64,000 bases of DNA from Methylobacter sp015476545 (GCF_052162025.1 NZ_CP197401.1:3906001-3970000); one strand, 5' to 3'. Shown: positions 50,735 to 61,453, counted from the stretch's first letter. Numbers and translations: made by a program. The notes: generated from the sequence alone by a model not told the origin.

Positions 50735-52186
50735 TCAATCCTGACAAGTTATTGACCCGAAAGCGTCCGATAGCAGCTGCGGCAATTGCGTGGCGACTTG
50801 CCCCACATTGCCGGCCCCCATTGTTAAAATCACGTCATCAGGCTTTACGATGCCGGCCAGTATTTGCGGCAGATCTTCCCAGTCTTCAACGAATACCGGA
50901 TCAACCTGGCCGCGCAAGCGAATAGCCCTGCTTAATGCTCTTCCATCTGCGCCGGGAATAACCGCTTCTCCTGCCGCATAAACATCCATCAGAATCAGTA
51001 CATCAACGGTAGAAAGGACTTTGACAAAATCCTCAAACAAGTCCCGTGTACGCGTATAGCGGTGCGGCTGAAAAATAACAATCGAACGTCTGTCCGGCCA
51101 GGCCTGCCGTAAGGCTTCCAGCGTTGCGGCAATCTCGCGCGGGTGATGGCCATAGTCATCAACGAACGTCAGCTGCCCGCCGGTTACCTCCAGATCGCCC
51201 TGAATTTGAAACCGTCTGCCGACGCCTTTGAATGCGCCCAGGCTGTTGATGATCGCCTCATCATCGACACTAAGATGAGTCGCGATACTGATGGCCGCAA
51301 GCGCATTAAGCATATTGTGCCAGCCGGGCATGTTCAAGGTGACCTGCAGCGGCGGATGATCGCCCCGGCGAATCACTTTAAAAGAAGTATGCATGCCTTC
51401 CTGTTTAATATTGATTGCTCGCACATCGGCATCGGCATGTACGCCATAAGTAGTCACCGGCTTGGAGATGTGCGGCAGGATTTCTCTGACGCCTTCGTCA
51501 TCCATGCACATGACCGCCAAACCATAAAAAGGCAAATGATGCAGAAACTCAATGAACGTTTCCTTCAATCGCTGATAGCTGCCTTGGTAAGTCGCCATAT
51601 GATCCTGGTCGATATTGGTGACGATTGCCATCATCGGCTGTAAATATAGGAATGACGCATCGCTCTCATCGGCCTCGGCAACCAGATAATGCCCTAGCCC
51701 CAGCTTGGCATTGCTGCCCGCGCTGTTCAGCCGGCCGCCGATGACGAAAGTCGGATCGAGCCCGCCCTCGGCCAGCATGCTGGCTGTCAGGCTGGTCGTA
51801 GTGGTTTTGCCGTGCGTGCCCGCTACGGCAATGCCGAACCTGAAGCGCATCAACTCCGCCAGCATTTCCGCCCGCGGAATCACCGGTATCCTGTTCAGAT
51901 ACGCTTCGTCGATTTCCTCATTGCTGCGGTCTATGGCGCTTGAGGCAACAACCACATCCGCTTTTGCAACATTTTCGCGCTTATGTCCGATATTGATGGT
52001 TACGCCCAAACCGGCCAGCCTTTGCGTGACCGAGCTTTCTTTTATGTCCGAACCTGAGACTTTATAGCCCAGATTGGATAAAACTTCTGCGATACCACTC
52101 ATGCCGGTACCGCCTATGCCGACAAAATGTATCCGGTCGATTTTGCCTAACACCTGGGTCGGCATCTGTACATTAGGGAAATTCAT
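50735..52186 (-). CDS. murC: UDP-N-acetylmuramate--L-alanine ligase
   Basis: It adds L-Ala to UDP-MurNAc (EC 6.3.2.8). The UDP-binding IHFVGIGGTGMSGIAEVL lies near residues 20-37, the P-loop AGTHGKTTTTSL near 120, and DDYGHHPREI and FQPHRYTRTRDL in the C-terminal domain. Start: ATG at 52186 overlapping the murG stop (ATGA). Length 483. Confidence 0.97.
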   Translation of the reverse strand: MNFPNVQMPTQVLGKIDRIHFVGIGGTGMSGIAEVLSNLGYKVSGSDIKESSVTQRLAGLGVTINIGHKRENVAKADVVVASSAIDRSNEEIDEAYLNRIPVIPRAEMLAELMRFRFGIAVAGTHGKTTTTSLTASMLAEGGLDPTFVIGGRLNSAGSNAKLGLGHYLVAEADESDASFLYLQPMMAIVTNIDQDHMATYQGSYQRLKETFIEFLHHLPFYGLAVMCMDDEGVREILPHISKPVTTYGVHADADVRAINIKQEGMHTSFKVIRRGDHPPLQVTLNMPGWHNMLNALAAISIATHLSVDDEAIINSLGAFKGVGRRFQIQGDLEVTGGQLTFVDDYGHHPREIAATLEALRQAWPDRRSIVIFQPHRYTRTRDLFEDFVKVLSTVDVLILMDVYAAGEAVIPGADGRALSRAIRLRGQVDPVFVEDWEDLPQILAGIVKPDDVILTMGAGNVGQVATQLPQLLSDAFGSITCQD

Positions 52187-53238
52187 AAGCCGGCCTCGGC
52201 CATGCAATAGCCGGCAACGACTTCAGTCGCATCCAGGCGGGCGCATTGTTTTGCAGTTTTACTCATTACATCCAGTTGTTTCAGCATTTTTGTTATTTGT
52301 TCTGCCAGCGTTGCGGCATTCAAGTCTTTCTGCATCAAGCAGATTCCGGCGCCGGCATCAGTTAAATAGCGGGCATTCGCTGTTTGATGATCGTCAATGG
52401 CATGCGGCAGCGGTATAAAAATAGCCGGCACCCCCAAGGCGGCGACTTCACTGACGGTCATCGCGCCGGCCCGGCAAATCACCATATCAGCCCATTGATA
52501 GGCCGCCACCATATCATCTATGAAAGCGCTTACGTCAGCATTAATGCCCAAAGCTTCATATCGGCTTTTGACCTGCTCGAACATGACCGTGCCGGTCTGG
52601 TGCTTGATCTGCGCATCTTTCAGTTGCCTGACCGCTTCCGGAACAACCTCATTCAATACCTGGGCACCCTGGCTGCCGCCCACGACCAGGATATGGACAG
52701 CCTGATTGCTCCGCCTGCCGCGGTCATCGAGCCGGTTTAAAAACTGTTTCCGAAGTGGATTGCCTGTGCATTCAGCCTTCACCTCCTTGTTAAAACTGTC
52801 GGGGAAAGCCTCCAGTATGCGATTGGCTATTTTTGCCAACAGCCGGTTTGTCGTACCGGGTACACGGTTTTGCTCATGAATGACCAAAGGTATGCCCAGC
52901 AATCTTGCCATCAGGCCGCCTGGCCCTGCGACAAATCCGCCCATGCCCAGCACCACGTCGGGTTTACGTCGCCGCAAGACTCGTAATGCCTGCATGCAAG
53001 CCTTTGCCAGTGTCAATACGGCTTTTAATTTGGCCATTATGCCTTTGCCGCGCACGCCCGAAACCGACAGCCAGTCAATCTCAATGCCATTCTCGGGAAC
53101 GACACGGCTTTCCAAGCCTTTCCGCGTACCCAGCCAGCTGACCTGCCAGCCTTTTTCCGCCAGCGACTGTGCGACCGCCAAGGCCGGAAACACATGACCG
53201 CCGGTCCCGCCGGCCATGATGACTATGCGCTTGCCCAT
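52183..53238 (-). CDS. murG: Lipid II synthase MurG
   Basis: MurG transfers GlcNAc to lipid I at the inner face of the membrane (EC 2.4.1.227). MAGGTGGHVFPALAVA is the first glycine loop, VVIHEQNRVPGTTNRLLA the membrane-facing segment, GGSQGAQVLNEVVP and CRAGAMTVSEVAALGVPAIF bind UDP-GlcNAc. It starts 16 bases inside ftsW. Confidence 0.97.
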   Translation of the reverse strand: MGKRIVIMAGGTGGHVFPALAVAQSLAEKGWQVSWLGTRKGLESRVVPENGIEIDWLSVSGVRGKGIMAKLKAVLTLAKACMQALRVLRRRKPDVVLGMGGFVAGPGGLMARLLGIPLVIHEQNRVPGTTNRLLAKIANRILEAFPDSFNKEVKAECTGNPLRKQFLNRLDDRGRRSNQAVHILVVGGSQGAQVLNEVVPEAVRQLKDAQIKHQTGTVMFEQVKSRYEALGINADVSAFIDDMVAAYQWADMVICRAGAMTVSEVAALGVPAIFIPLPHAIDDHQTANARYLTDAGAGICLMQKDLNAATLAEQITKMLKQLDVMSKTAKQCARLDATEVVAGYCMAEAGL

Positions 53239-54398
53239 TCCGACTTTCCTTTAGGCCTGTTGGCATTAATTTCATAAACTTCGCTCTGCACGCGAAACAG
53301 CAGCGCCACCGCGCAACACATAATCATCATACTGCCGCCGCCGTAACTCATCAGCGGCAAAGTCAGCCCCTTCGTCGGCAAAATGCCCATGTTGACCCCC
53401 ATATTGACGAACGACTGAAAACCAAACCAGATGGCCAACCCATAGGCAACAAAAGCCGAGAATTTTTGCCCTGCCTTTTCTGCCTCGACAGCCACCTGAA
53501 AAGTCCGCCATATCAGTAACGAAAACAAACCGATGACAGTCACTACGCCCAGCAGCCCCAACTCTTCGCCAATCACTGAAAACAGGAAGTCGGTATGCGC
53601 TTCCGGCAAATAGAATAATTTCTGTATGCCGCTGCCGAGTCCCACGCCCAACCATTCGCCGCGCCCAAAAGAAATCAGCGCCTGCACCAACTGAAATCCC
53701 GTATTCAGCGGATCGGCCCAAGGATTCATGAAACTGGTCACCCGGACCAGACGGTAAGGCGAAAAATAGACCAGCAAGACGGCCAGCAAGGCCACTATGG
53801 CCAGCAGAATAATGAATTGCGACAATCTGGCGCCGGCTAGAAACATAATGCCCATGGCGATGCATAAAATGACTACCGACGAACCAAAATCCGGCTCCAT
53901 CAGCAATAATAGGCAAGCCAACGAAAACAGCGCCAAAGGTTTTACAATCCCGTAAGCCGACTCGCGCAAAGACTGCTCATGCCGAGTAACATAGCCCGCC
54001 ATATAGATAACGGCGAAGAATTTAACGACTTCCGACACCTGTATGCGCAAACCGCCTAATGACAACCAGCGTACGCTGCCGTTGACCCTTATGCCGAGGC
54101 CGGGCACCAGCACAATCACCAGCAACAGCAAGCCCGTTATGAACAGCCACGGTCCCCATTTTTCCCAGGTTTGCATGGGCACCGCCATAACACCGGCACC
54201 CAGGAATAATCCAAGGCCGATGTGTATCAGCTGCCTGATCGGATAATGCAGGCTGTCATCGGCCATTTTTACGCCTAAATGCAATGATGATGACGTCACC
54301 ATTATGAAACCGATCAGCAACAGGCTCGTACACGTCGCTAGCAACAACGGATCAAAATGCAATCGCCTGGTCCGCGGCGTTTTCGCGCGATCGCTCAT
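53223..54398 (-). CDS. ftsW: Septal peptidoglycan polymerase FtsW
   Basis: SEDS-family glycosyltransferase acting with FtsI. Ten hydrophobic helices are visible; the family signatures are LEMEPDFGSSVV-like LLMEPDFGSSVVIL with the catalytic Asp region, GRGEWLGVGLGSGIQK, PEAHTDFLFSVIGEELG, and GLTLPLMSYGGGSMM. It overlaps the murD stop as ATGA. RodA is excluded by the dcw position. Confidence 0.96.
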   Translation of the reverse strand: MSDRAKTPRTRRLHFDPLLLATCTSLLLIGFIMVTSSSLHLGVKMADDSLHYPIRQLIHIGLGLFLGAGVMAVPMQTWEKWGPWLFITGLLLLVIVLVPGLGIRVNGSVRWLSLGGLRIQVSEVVKFFAVIYMAGYVTRHEQSLRESAYGIVKPLALFSLACLLLLMEPDFGSSVVILCIAMGIMFLAGARLSQFIILLAIVALLAVLLVYFSPYRLVRVTSFMNPWADPLNTGFQLVQALISFGRGEWLGVGLGSGIQKLFYLPEAHTDFLFSVIGEELGLLGVVTVIGLFSLLIWRTFQVAVEAEKAGQKFSAFVAYGLAIWFGFQSFVNMGVNMGILPTKGLTLPLMSYGGGSMMIMCCAVALLFRVQSEVYEINANRPKGKSEWASA

Positions 54399-55768
54399 GC
54401 AACCAGCTCCAGCACCGCTTTAGTGAATTTCTCGCCGCGATCCTGATAATTTTTAAACTGATCAAGACTGGCACAGGCTGGAGAAAGCAATACGCTTTCA
54501 CCGGCGTCTGCAAGATTGGCGGCAATCTGCACCGCCTGAAAAATATTTTCAGCAGAATAAACGGGTACACAGCCATTGAGCGCCTGCTCGATCAGTCCCG
54601 CATCCTTACCCATCAACACGACACTTTTGGCTTTTTCTTTGATGACGGGCATCAGCTCATTCATATCAGCGCCTTTGGCATCGCCCCCGGCAATCAGAAT
54701 GACTTTGCGGTCATACCCCTGCAAAGCCGCCACGCAGGCACCGATATTGGTTGCCTTTGAATCATTGACCCAAGTGACGCCGCGTATTTCAGCGACGCGC
54801 TGCATGCGGTGCGCCAGCCCTTTAAATTTCTGCAATGCCCGGCACATGGCCTGCTCATCCAATCCGACAGCTACGCCTAATGCCAGAGCGGCCAGCGCAT
54901 TTGCCGCATTATGCCGACCTTCAAGCGGCAATTCGGCCAGAGGCATCAGTGTCGTGTCATTGTGCATCAGATATTCCTTGCCGTCTTTTGCTGCAAGGTA
55001 AAAATTTGCCTTCATGCTGTTGATAGAAAATGTGAGCACTTCTCTGTTTGCATCTTTCATCGCATTGACAACAGGGTCATCAACATTAATGACCATAACG
55101 CCATTGCCGTCGAAAACCCTGCGCTTTTCCACAGCATAGCCGGCCATATCGGCATGCCTGTCCAGATGATCCGCCGATACATTAAGCACGGTAGCAGCCG
55201 CTGCATTGAAAACAGTGGTTCTTTCCAGCTGAAAACTTGAAAGCTCCAGCACATACAGTTCCGCATCCTGCTCTAGCAAATCCAGAGCCGGCGTCCCGAG
55301 ATTTCCGCCTACGCCCACGCGTTTGCCGGCTTCTTTCGCCATTTCGCCGAGCATGGTTGTCACGGTGCTTTTACCGTTGGAACCGGTAATCGCAACAACT
55401 GGCACATCAACAGAGCAGGCAAACAGATCAATATCGCTGACGACTCTCGCGCCATTGGCAATGGCTTTGACAATAGCGTTCTCATTAAGCGACACACCGG
55501 GACTGACGACCAGATGCGTAGCCACCTTAAAAGCCGCTTCATCAAATCCGCCGGTAAAAACCGCGGCGTCAGGCATCTGCTGGGAGAATTCCTCCAATAG
55601 CGGCGGTTTAGCCCGGCTATCGACGATAGCGAACTTAATGCCCAGATTTTGTAAATAACGTGCCGCTGAAATTCCTGTTACGCCAAGGCCGACCACTAAA
55701 ACCTTGGCGCTGTGTGGATCCAGCGCAAAATTCTTTTTTAACAATTCTGTAATCGCTGTCTTATCCAT
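54395..55768 (-). CDS. murD: UDP-N-acetylmuramoylalanine--D-glutamate ligase
   Basis: It adds D-Glu (EC 6.3.2.9). VLVVGLGVTGISAARYLQ binds UDP; the ATP loop is AITGSNGKSTVTTML; LSSFQLERT and VNDSKATNIGA are Mur signatures, and LLSPACASLDQFKNYQDRG closes the C-terminal domain. Start: ATG at 55768, five bases after mraY; the frame is open further up but those codons lie inside mraY. Length 457. Confidence 0.96.
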   Translation of the reverse strand: MDKTAITELLKKNFALDPHSAKVLVVGLGVTGISAARYLQNLGIKFAIVDSRAKPPLLEEFSQQMPDAAVFTGGFDEAAFKVATHLVVSPGVSLNENAIVKAIANGARVVSDIDLFACSVDVPVVAITGSNGKSTVTTMLGEMAKEAGKRVGVGGNLGTPALDLLEQDAELYVLELSSFQLERTTVFNAAAATVLNVSADHLDRHADMAGYAVEKRRVFDGNGVMVINVDDPVVNAMKDANREVLTFSINSMKANFYLAAKDGKEYLMHNDTTLMPLAELPLEGRHNAANALAALALGVAVGLDEQAMCRALQKFKGLAHRMQRVAEIRGVTWVNDSKATNIGACVAALQGYDRKVILIAGGDAKGADMNELMPVIKEKAKSVVLMGKDAGLIEQALNGCVPVYSAENIFQAVQIAANLADAGESVLLSPACASLDQFKNYQDRGEKFTKAVLELVA

Positions 55769-55773
55769 TTTCT

Positions 55774-56856
55774 TTATCTCAATTTCAAAGTTGCCAGACC
55801 GATCAGCACCAAGATCACGGTGATGATCCAGAAACGTACGATAACCCGAGGTTCGGGCCAACCTTTCAACTCAAAATGATGATGAATCGGTGCCATACGG
55901 AAAACGCGTTTCCCTGTCGTCTTGAAAGAGGCAACCTGGATAATCACGGATACCGTTTCCATGACGAAAACACCGCCCATAATCATCAGCACAACTTCTT
56001 GTCTAACAAGTATTGCCAATACGCCTAAAGCTCCGCCCAGCGCCAGCGCGCCTACATCGCCCATAAACACCATCGCGGGATAAGCGTTAAACCACAAAAA
56101 GCCCAATCCGGCGCCCACCAAAGCGGCGCAAAATACAATCAATTCCCCGGCATTAGGCAAATAAGGAATCGCCAGATATTCGGCAAACGTCACATGCCCG
56201 GACAGATAGGCAAAAATTCCCAGCCCGGAAGCCACCATGACGGTCGGCATAATGGCCAATCCATCCAGACCGTCGGTTAAGTTAACGGCATTGCTGCTGC
56301 CGACAATGACGAAATAGGCCAACACCACATACATCCAGCCCATATCGAGCATGACGCTCTTGAAAAAAGGCACGATGAATTGCGTTTCCGCCGGCAGCAC
56401 GGCTGTTTTGTACAGAAAAACTGCGGCCACCAGCCCGATGGCGGACTGCCAGAAATACTTAGCTTTAGCCGATAAGCCGTCACTGTTGCGGCGAACCACT
56501 TTCCGATAGTCATCGACGAATCCGATAACGCCGTAGCCCATGGTGACCAGCATGATGACCCAGATATAGCGATTGCCGAGATCGGCCCACAGCAAAGTAC
56601 TGATGGCAATCGCCACCAAAATCAGGGTTCCGCCCATGGTAGGAGTGCCCGATTTTTCATAGTGCGTTTGCGGACCGCATTCACGAACACTCTGCCCGAT
56701 CTTGTTGCGGCTTAGTTTTCTGATCATCACCGGCCCGACGATGAAGGAAATCATCAGCGCAGTTAATGCTCCGAGAATGGCGCGAAATGTCAGGTAATGA
56801 AAAACCCGAAAGCCGCCTTCGAATGTCATTAAATAATCTGCCAAATAAACTAACAT
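55774..56856 (-). CDS. mraY: Phospho-N-acetylmuramoyl-pentapeptide-transferase
   Basis: MraY makes lipid I by joining the UDP-MurNAc-pentapeptide to undecaprenyl phosphate (EC 2.7.8.13). About ten membrane helices with GTPTMGGTLIL, GFVDDYRKV (Asp-Asp motif), NLTDGLDGLAI and MAPIHHHFELKGWPE are all present. Length 360 is exactly standard. Confidence 0.98.
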   Translation of the reverse strand: MLVYLADYLMTFEGGFRVFHYLTFRAILGALTALMISFIVGPVMIRKLSRNKIGQSVRECGPQTHYEKSGTPTMGGTLILVAIAISTLLWADLGNRYIWVIMLVTMGYGVIGFVDDYRKVVRRNSDGLSAKAKYFWQSAIGLVAAVFLYKTAVLPAETQFIVPFFKSVMLDMGWMYVVLAYFVIVGSSNAVNLTDGLDGLAIMPTVMVASGLGIFAYLSGHVTFAEYLAIPYLPNAGELIVFCAALVGAGLGFLWFNAYPAMVFMGDVGALALGGALGVLAILVRQEVVLMIMGGVFVMETVSVIIQVASFKTTGKRVFRMAPIHHHFELKGWPEPRVIVRFWIITVILVLIGLATLKLR

Positions 56857-56859
56857 CTT

Positions 56860-58257
56860 CTAAATCCTGAAATTTTCAACCAGAGCTGCAGCTACATTTT
56901 CCATGCGCTGCGCTCTCGACCCTTTGATCAAAACCGATTCGTTGCCTTTAAGTTCTTGTTTTAATGCATCGATCAGCTCATTCTGGGTCTCAAAAAAAGT
57001 AGCTCCCGGGCCAAAAAGCCGCACAGTATTTCGGGTATCGGCACCTGTAGCCAACAGACGCACGACTCCACTGGCTTTAAGCAGTTCGCCCATTTCTTCA
57101 TGTATTTTTTTGCTCTCCGGCCCCAATTCGCCAAAAGCCCCCAGGACAACCCAGGGTTCGCCTGGCATGCCTTTCAGCACCTCCAGTCCCGCCTTCAGTG
57201 AGGCAAAATTCGCATTATAGGTATCATCGATGATGATGTTGCGCTGCCGGCCCATCAGCGGCTGTAAACGGCCCGTCACCGGTTTTACGCCTTCCAGCCC
57301 CTGTTTAATCTGTTGCAGGCCTACGCCTAAGGCCAGACAGGCGGCCGCCGCCGCAAGCGCATTAAGGACATTGTGCCGTCCTGCCAGTTTCAAGTTCACA
57401 TTCAGAGAACCCTGAGCCGTGACTAACTCAAAACCGGTTATAAACTCGGCAGAAGCTGTACCACTCGAATCGGAACTCTCATTAGTGCGGATTTCCGTCC
57501 TGATTGCCCGGGCAGTCACGTCGGCTCCGTCATTTAAACCGAATGACACGGTTTTTCTGGCTCCGGCTATGGCTTTCCAATAGTCGAAATAGGCATCATC
57601 GTGATTCAACACGGCAATGCCGTCATTTTTAAGCGTCTGGATAATTTCGCCTTTCGCCCGCGCGACACCGTCCAGACTGCCGAAACCTTCTATATGTGCC
57701 GCACCTACATTCGTGATGATCACGACATCGGCTTGGGCATGGGTGCTGGTATAGGCAATTTCTCCGGGATGGTTTGCCCCCATCTCGACCACGGCATAGC
57801 GATGCCGTTCTTCGAGCCGAAGCAAAGTCAAAGGCACCCCGATTTCATTGTTCAGGTTGCCCTGAGTAAACAATACCGGATCATTGACGCCCAATATGGC
57901 TGCCACCATTTCCTTGACCGTCGTTTTGCCATTGCTGCCGGTCAGGCCGACTACCGAAACTGATGCCTTCCGGCGCCAGGCGCCGGCCAGTTCAGCCAAT
58001 GCCAGACGTGTATCATCGACGACTATATGAGACATTGTCGCCGCGACTCCTTTATTCACAATGGCCGCGGCGGCTCCGGCCTGCTCGGCCAGATCGACGA
58101 AATCATTGCCGTCGAAGTTGTGTCCCTTGATTGCCACATAGAGCTGTCCGAGCTTGATGGCTCTGGTATCGATACTGACCGATGAGATGGCTGTGTCCTG
58201 CCCGACGAGTTGTCCGTGCACACAGCGGGCAATATCGCTTAATCTCATCGCCATCAT
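56860..58257 (-). CDS. murF: UDP-N-acetylmuramoyl-tripeptide--D-alanyl-D-alanine ligase
   Basis: It completes the pentapeptide by adding D-Ala-D-Ala (EC 6.3.2.10). The P-loop GLTGSNGKTTVKEM, VEMGANHPGEI and DDTYNANFASLKAGL are Mur-ligase signatures. Its ATG overlaps the murE stop by four bases. Length 465. Confidence 0.96.
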   Translation of the reverse strand: MMAMRLSDIARCVHGQLVGQDTAISSVSIDTRAIKLGQLYVAIKGHNFDGNDFVDLAEQAGAAAAIVNKGVAATMSHIVVDDTRLALAELAGAWRRKASVSVVGLTGSNGKTTVKEMVAAILGVNDPVLFTQGNLNNEIGVPLTLLRLEERHRYAVVEMGANHPGEIAYTSTHAQADVVIITNVGAAHIEGFGSLDGVARAKGEIIQTLKNDGIAVLNHDDAYFDYWKAIAGARKTVSFGLNDGADVTARAIRTEIRTNESSDSSGTASAEFITGFELVTAQGSLNVNLKLAGRHNVLNALAAAAACLALGVGLQQIKQGLEGVKPVTGRLQPLMGRQRNIIIDDTYNANFASLKAGLEVLKGMPGEPWVVLGAFGELGPESKKIHEEMGELLKASGVVRLLATGADTRNTVRLFGPGATFFETQNELIDALKQELKGNESVLIKGSRAQRMENVAAALVENFRI

Positions 58258-59729
58258 TGCGCCGCTCTCGCTTTTAATGCGTCAATCACCGCTTGATTGT
58301 CGCTGAACGGTATTTTTACGCCATTGATCTCCTGATACTGCTCATGGCCTTTACCGGCAATCACGATACAATCGTTTGCGCCCGCACTAGCTACCGCTTT
58401 TTGTATCGCCTGTTCTCTGTTTTGGATCACTTCAACCTTACCTGAACTGCAACCAGCCAATATGTCATTTACTATATCGAGTCCATTTTCATAACGCGGA
58501 TTATCATCCGTAACAATCACATAGTCTGCCCGACGTTCTGCGCAGGCTCCCATTTGCGGACGCTTGCCGATATCTCTGTTGCCGCCGCAACCGAAAACCA
58601 CCCATAAAGCCTCTTTGCAATGCTTCCTGACGCTGGATAACACCTTGTCCAATGCATCCGGCGTATGGGCATAATCGACAAAAATCAGAGGTTCACCCTC
58701 TGCGCCTAGGCGCTCCATGCGTCCAGCCACTGGCTCGAGGCGCTTCAACCTGTCAGCAGCATCTGTCAATGTAAGCCCCATCGCCAGCATGACGGTCAAC
58801 ACAGCCAGGACGTTTTCTACATTGAAATCGCCGTATAACGGCACCTTGACGCGCCGCTGCTCGTGCCGCCAACGCACGTCAAACTCGATGCCGCCGGCTT
58901 GATGCAGGATGTGCTCTGCATTCACGTTTTCGCCGGAGCCTTCTGTTTTCCCTTTGGCGCTAAATCCCCATACGGCGGCCGAATCAGGCGCAGCGGCTAT
59001 AATTTGTTTGCTGTACTCATCGTCCAGATTCACTACCGCGAAAGCCAGTCCCGGCTTATGCAATAATGCCAGTTTGGCCTCGACATAAGCCTCCATCGAA
59101 CCGTGATAATCGAGGTGATCGCGGCTGATATTGGTAAAGACGGCGCCTTTAAAACGTACACCGTTAACGCGGCCCTGCTCCAAACCGTGCGAGGACACTT
59201 CCATTGCAACCGTTTGTTTTTTAGCCTTTGCCAGCTCAGCCAGTATATGCTGAACGGCCAGGGCGTCGGGCGTCGTGTTAAGCGTCTTGCTGAGTTTGCC
59301 CCACTCGCCCCAACCCAGTGTCCCGATAATGCCGCAATCATCCATAAGCTGACTTAAAAACTGACTGCACGAGGTTTTTCCATTCGTTCCGGTAATACCG
59401 ATAACATCGAGCCGTTGCGATGGATCACCGTAAAAACGCGCGGCGATCTCACCCAACCGCAATCCCAGATTGTCAACCGGAATGGCTGAAATATCGCCGA
59501 CCCCTTCCGCCAATTGCCTACCCTGCCCGGCCGGGTCAAAAATCACAGCACAAGCGCCATTTGCAATAGCATGAGCGACATGCATCAATCCGTGCTGCGC
59601 AGACCCATTCAGGGCAATAAATGCATTGCCCTTGACTATCGCTCGGCTATCCAGCGCCAAACCCGTAATCGTCAATTCATCGTCGACGAGCGAAAGCCCC
59701 GCTAATAAATCCTTCAGCTTCATGTTCAT
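58254..59729 (-). CDS. murE: UDP-N-acetylmuramoyl-L-alanyl-D-glutamate--2,6-diaminopimelate ligase
   Basis: It adds meso-diaminopimelate (EC 6.3.2.13). The ATP loop is GITGTNGKTSCSQ, EVSSHGLEQGR and TNISRDHLDYHGSME follow, and the third-residue specificity motif reads DDNPR, the form for diaminopimelate rather than lysine. Its ATG overlaps the ftsI stop (ATGA). Length 491. Confidence 0.97.
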   Translation of the reverse strand: MNMKLKDLLAGLSLVDDELTITGLALDSRAIVKGNAFIALNGSAQHGLMHVAHAIANGACAVIFDPAGQGRQLAEGVGDISAIPVDNLGLRLGEIAARFYGDPSQRLDVIGITGTNGKTSCSQFLSQLMDDCGIIGTLGWGEWGKLSKTLNTTPDALAVQHILAELAKAKKQTVAMEVSSHGLEQGRVNGVRFKGAVFTNISRDHLDYHGSMEAYVEAKLALLHKPGLAFAVVNLDDEYSKQIIAAAPDSAAVWGFSAKGKTEGSGENVNAEHILHQAGGIEFDVRWRHEQRRVKVPLYGDFNVENVLAVLTVMLAMGLTLTDAADRLKRLEPVAGRMERLGAEGEPLIFVDYAHTPDALDKVLSSVRKHCKEALWVVFGCGGNRDIGKRPQMGACAERRADYVIVTDDNPRYENGLDIVNDILAGCSSGKVEVIQNREQAIQKAVASAGANDCIVIAGKGHEQYQEINGVKIPFSDNQAVIDALKARAAQ

Positions 59730-61453
59730 GAGGCTTTCTGCGTCAGCAGCACCGGCATGGTGTCTTCCTGGTCTGGCGCTACGCCCAGCACTCTCAATGC
59801 GCCAGCCATGACTTTGGAAAACACCGGAGCGGAAACTATGCCACCGTAATATTGACCGGCGGAAGGTTCGTCAATCATGACCACGATAATCAGCCTAGGG
59901 TCGCTAGCCGGCGCCATGCCAGCAAAAACAGCCTGATAGGCTTTATCAACATAGCCTCCGGCCCCGGCTTTTTTTGCCGTTCCGGTTTTACCGGCGACTC
60001 TGTAGCCATCGACCCTGGCCTCATAAGCCGTGCCGTCTTTCGTAACTACGGTTTCCATCATCGCCCTGACGCGCCTGGCGGTCTTGGCTGAGAACACGCG
60101 CCGCATATCTTCATCTTCATCCCGTTTCAATAAACTGACCGAATGCAGAATGCCATCGTCGGCCAGTGCCGTATAAGCTCTTGCCAATTGCACAGCGGTT
60201 ACATTCAAACCGTAACCGAACGACAAGGTCGCCTGCTCAAAAGGATGCCATTTGTGATAATCGAGCAGACTACCGCTGGCTTCACCTGGAAAACCGGCTC
60301 CGGTCGCCGTCCCAAACCCGAGTTTGTCATATAGACCCCAGAAATAGGCCGGCGGCATTTCCAACGCCATCTGACTAACCGCCACGTTGCTGGACTTCTT
60401 CAGCACGTCTGTCAAAGTCATGGTGCCGTAATTATGCACATCCTTGACCAGATGGCGCCCGACCCGAAACATGCCGTTGGTTTCGAAAACCTCATCGGGG
60501 CGGACGTAACCGCCGTCCAAAGCCGCCGCGACTACTAAAGGCTTAACTGTCGAACCCGGCTCGAAGACATCCGTCATTGCCCGGTTCCTGTATAAGCTTT
60601 CTTTTAGATTCTTGCGGGTATTCGGATTGAAAGACGGCTGATTCACTGCCGCCAGAATTTCTCCGTTTTTTGCATCCAATACCACTAAGGTGCCTGATTT
60701 GGCTTTATGCATGTCAACGGCCAGCTGCAATTCCCGATACGCCAGATACTGGATGCGCTGATCAATGCTTAACTCTAGATTTTTTCCCGAAACCGGTTCT
60801 TTAATGTTTTCAATGTCGTCAATAATGCGACGCTGCCCATCCCTGATGACCCGCTTGCTGCCCGGAGTGCCTTTCAAGGCTTTTTCATACCCTGCTTCAA
60901 GCCCTTCCTGCCCGATATCGTCCACATTGGTGAAGCCCACCAAATGCGCCGAAACGCCGCCCGTAGGATAAAAACGCTTGAATTCGCGCTCGAAATACAC
61001 ACCGGTCAGTTTTAACTCTTTTACCTGATCCGCCAATCCGGGATTGATCCGGCGAGCGATATACGCGAATTGCCGCGTAGTATCCTCTTTGAGCAGTTCG
61101 GTTACTTTGCCATCCGACAGGCCCAACAGTTTTTCCATTTGCCGGACTTGATCTTTCGCAGCGAACTTAAGCTCCCTAGGATTCACCCATATGGATTGCA
61201 CAGGCGTACTGATTGCCAAAGGTTCGCCGTTTCTATCTTTGATCATGCCCCTATAGGCCGATACGGATACGTCATCCACCTGCCGCATATCGCCCTGGTC
61301 TTTCAGAAACTGTTTATTCAGTACCTGCAGATCAACCGCTCGCCCGACCAATACCGCCATACAACTCATCATGAAAACCATGACGAACTTTCTTCTGCCG
61401 GAGAAATCGCCGGTTTGCGCGCTTGTTTTCCTGTTGTCTTGAAAATCTAACAT
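59726..61453 (-). CDS. ftsI: Septal transpeptidase FtsI (PBP3)
   Basis: Class B PBP that cross-links septal wall. A signal anchor spans about residues 22-42, the PBP dimer domain follows, and the transpeptidase has Ser301 in STVK (301-304), SSN at 354-356 and KTG at 489-491. It follows ftsL directly. Length 575; no C-terminal maturation site is obvious. Confidence 0.97.
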   Translation of the reverse strand: MLDFQDNRKTSAQTGDFSGRRKFVMVFMMSCMAVLVGRAVDLQVLNKQFLKDQGDMRQVDDVSVSAYRGMIKDRNGEPLAISTPVQSIWVNPRELKFAAKDQVRQMEKLLGLSDGKVTELLKEDTTRQFAYIARRINPGLADQVKELKLTGVYFEREFKRFYPTGGVSAHLVGFTNVDDIGQEGLEAGYEKALKGTPGSKRVIRDGQRRIIDDIENIKEPVSGKNLELSIDQRIQYLAYRELQLAVDMHKAKSGTLVVLDAKNGEILAAVNQPSFNPNTRKNLKESLYRNRAMTDVFEPGSTVKPLVVAAALDGGYVRPDEVFETNGMFRVGRHLVKDVHNYGTMTLTDVLKKSSNVAVSQMALEMPPAYFWGLYDKLGFGTATGAGFPGEASGSLLDYHKWHPFEQATLSFGYGLNVTAVQLARAYTALADDGILHSVSLLKRDEDEDMRRVFSAKTARRVRAMMETVVTKDGTAYEARVDGYRVAGKTGTAKKAGAGGYVDKAYQAVFAGMAPASDPRLIIVVMIDEPSAGQYYGGIVSAPVFSKVMAGALRVLGVAPDQEDTMPVLLTQKAS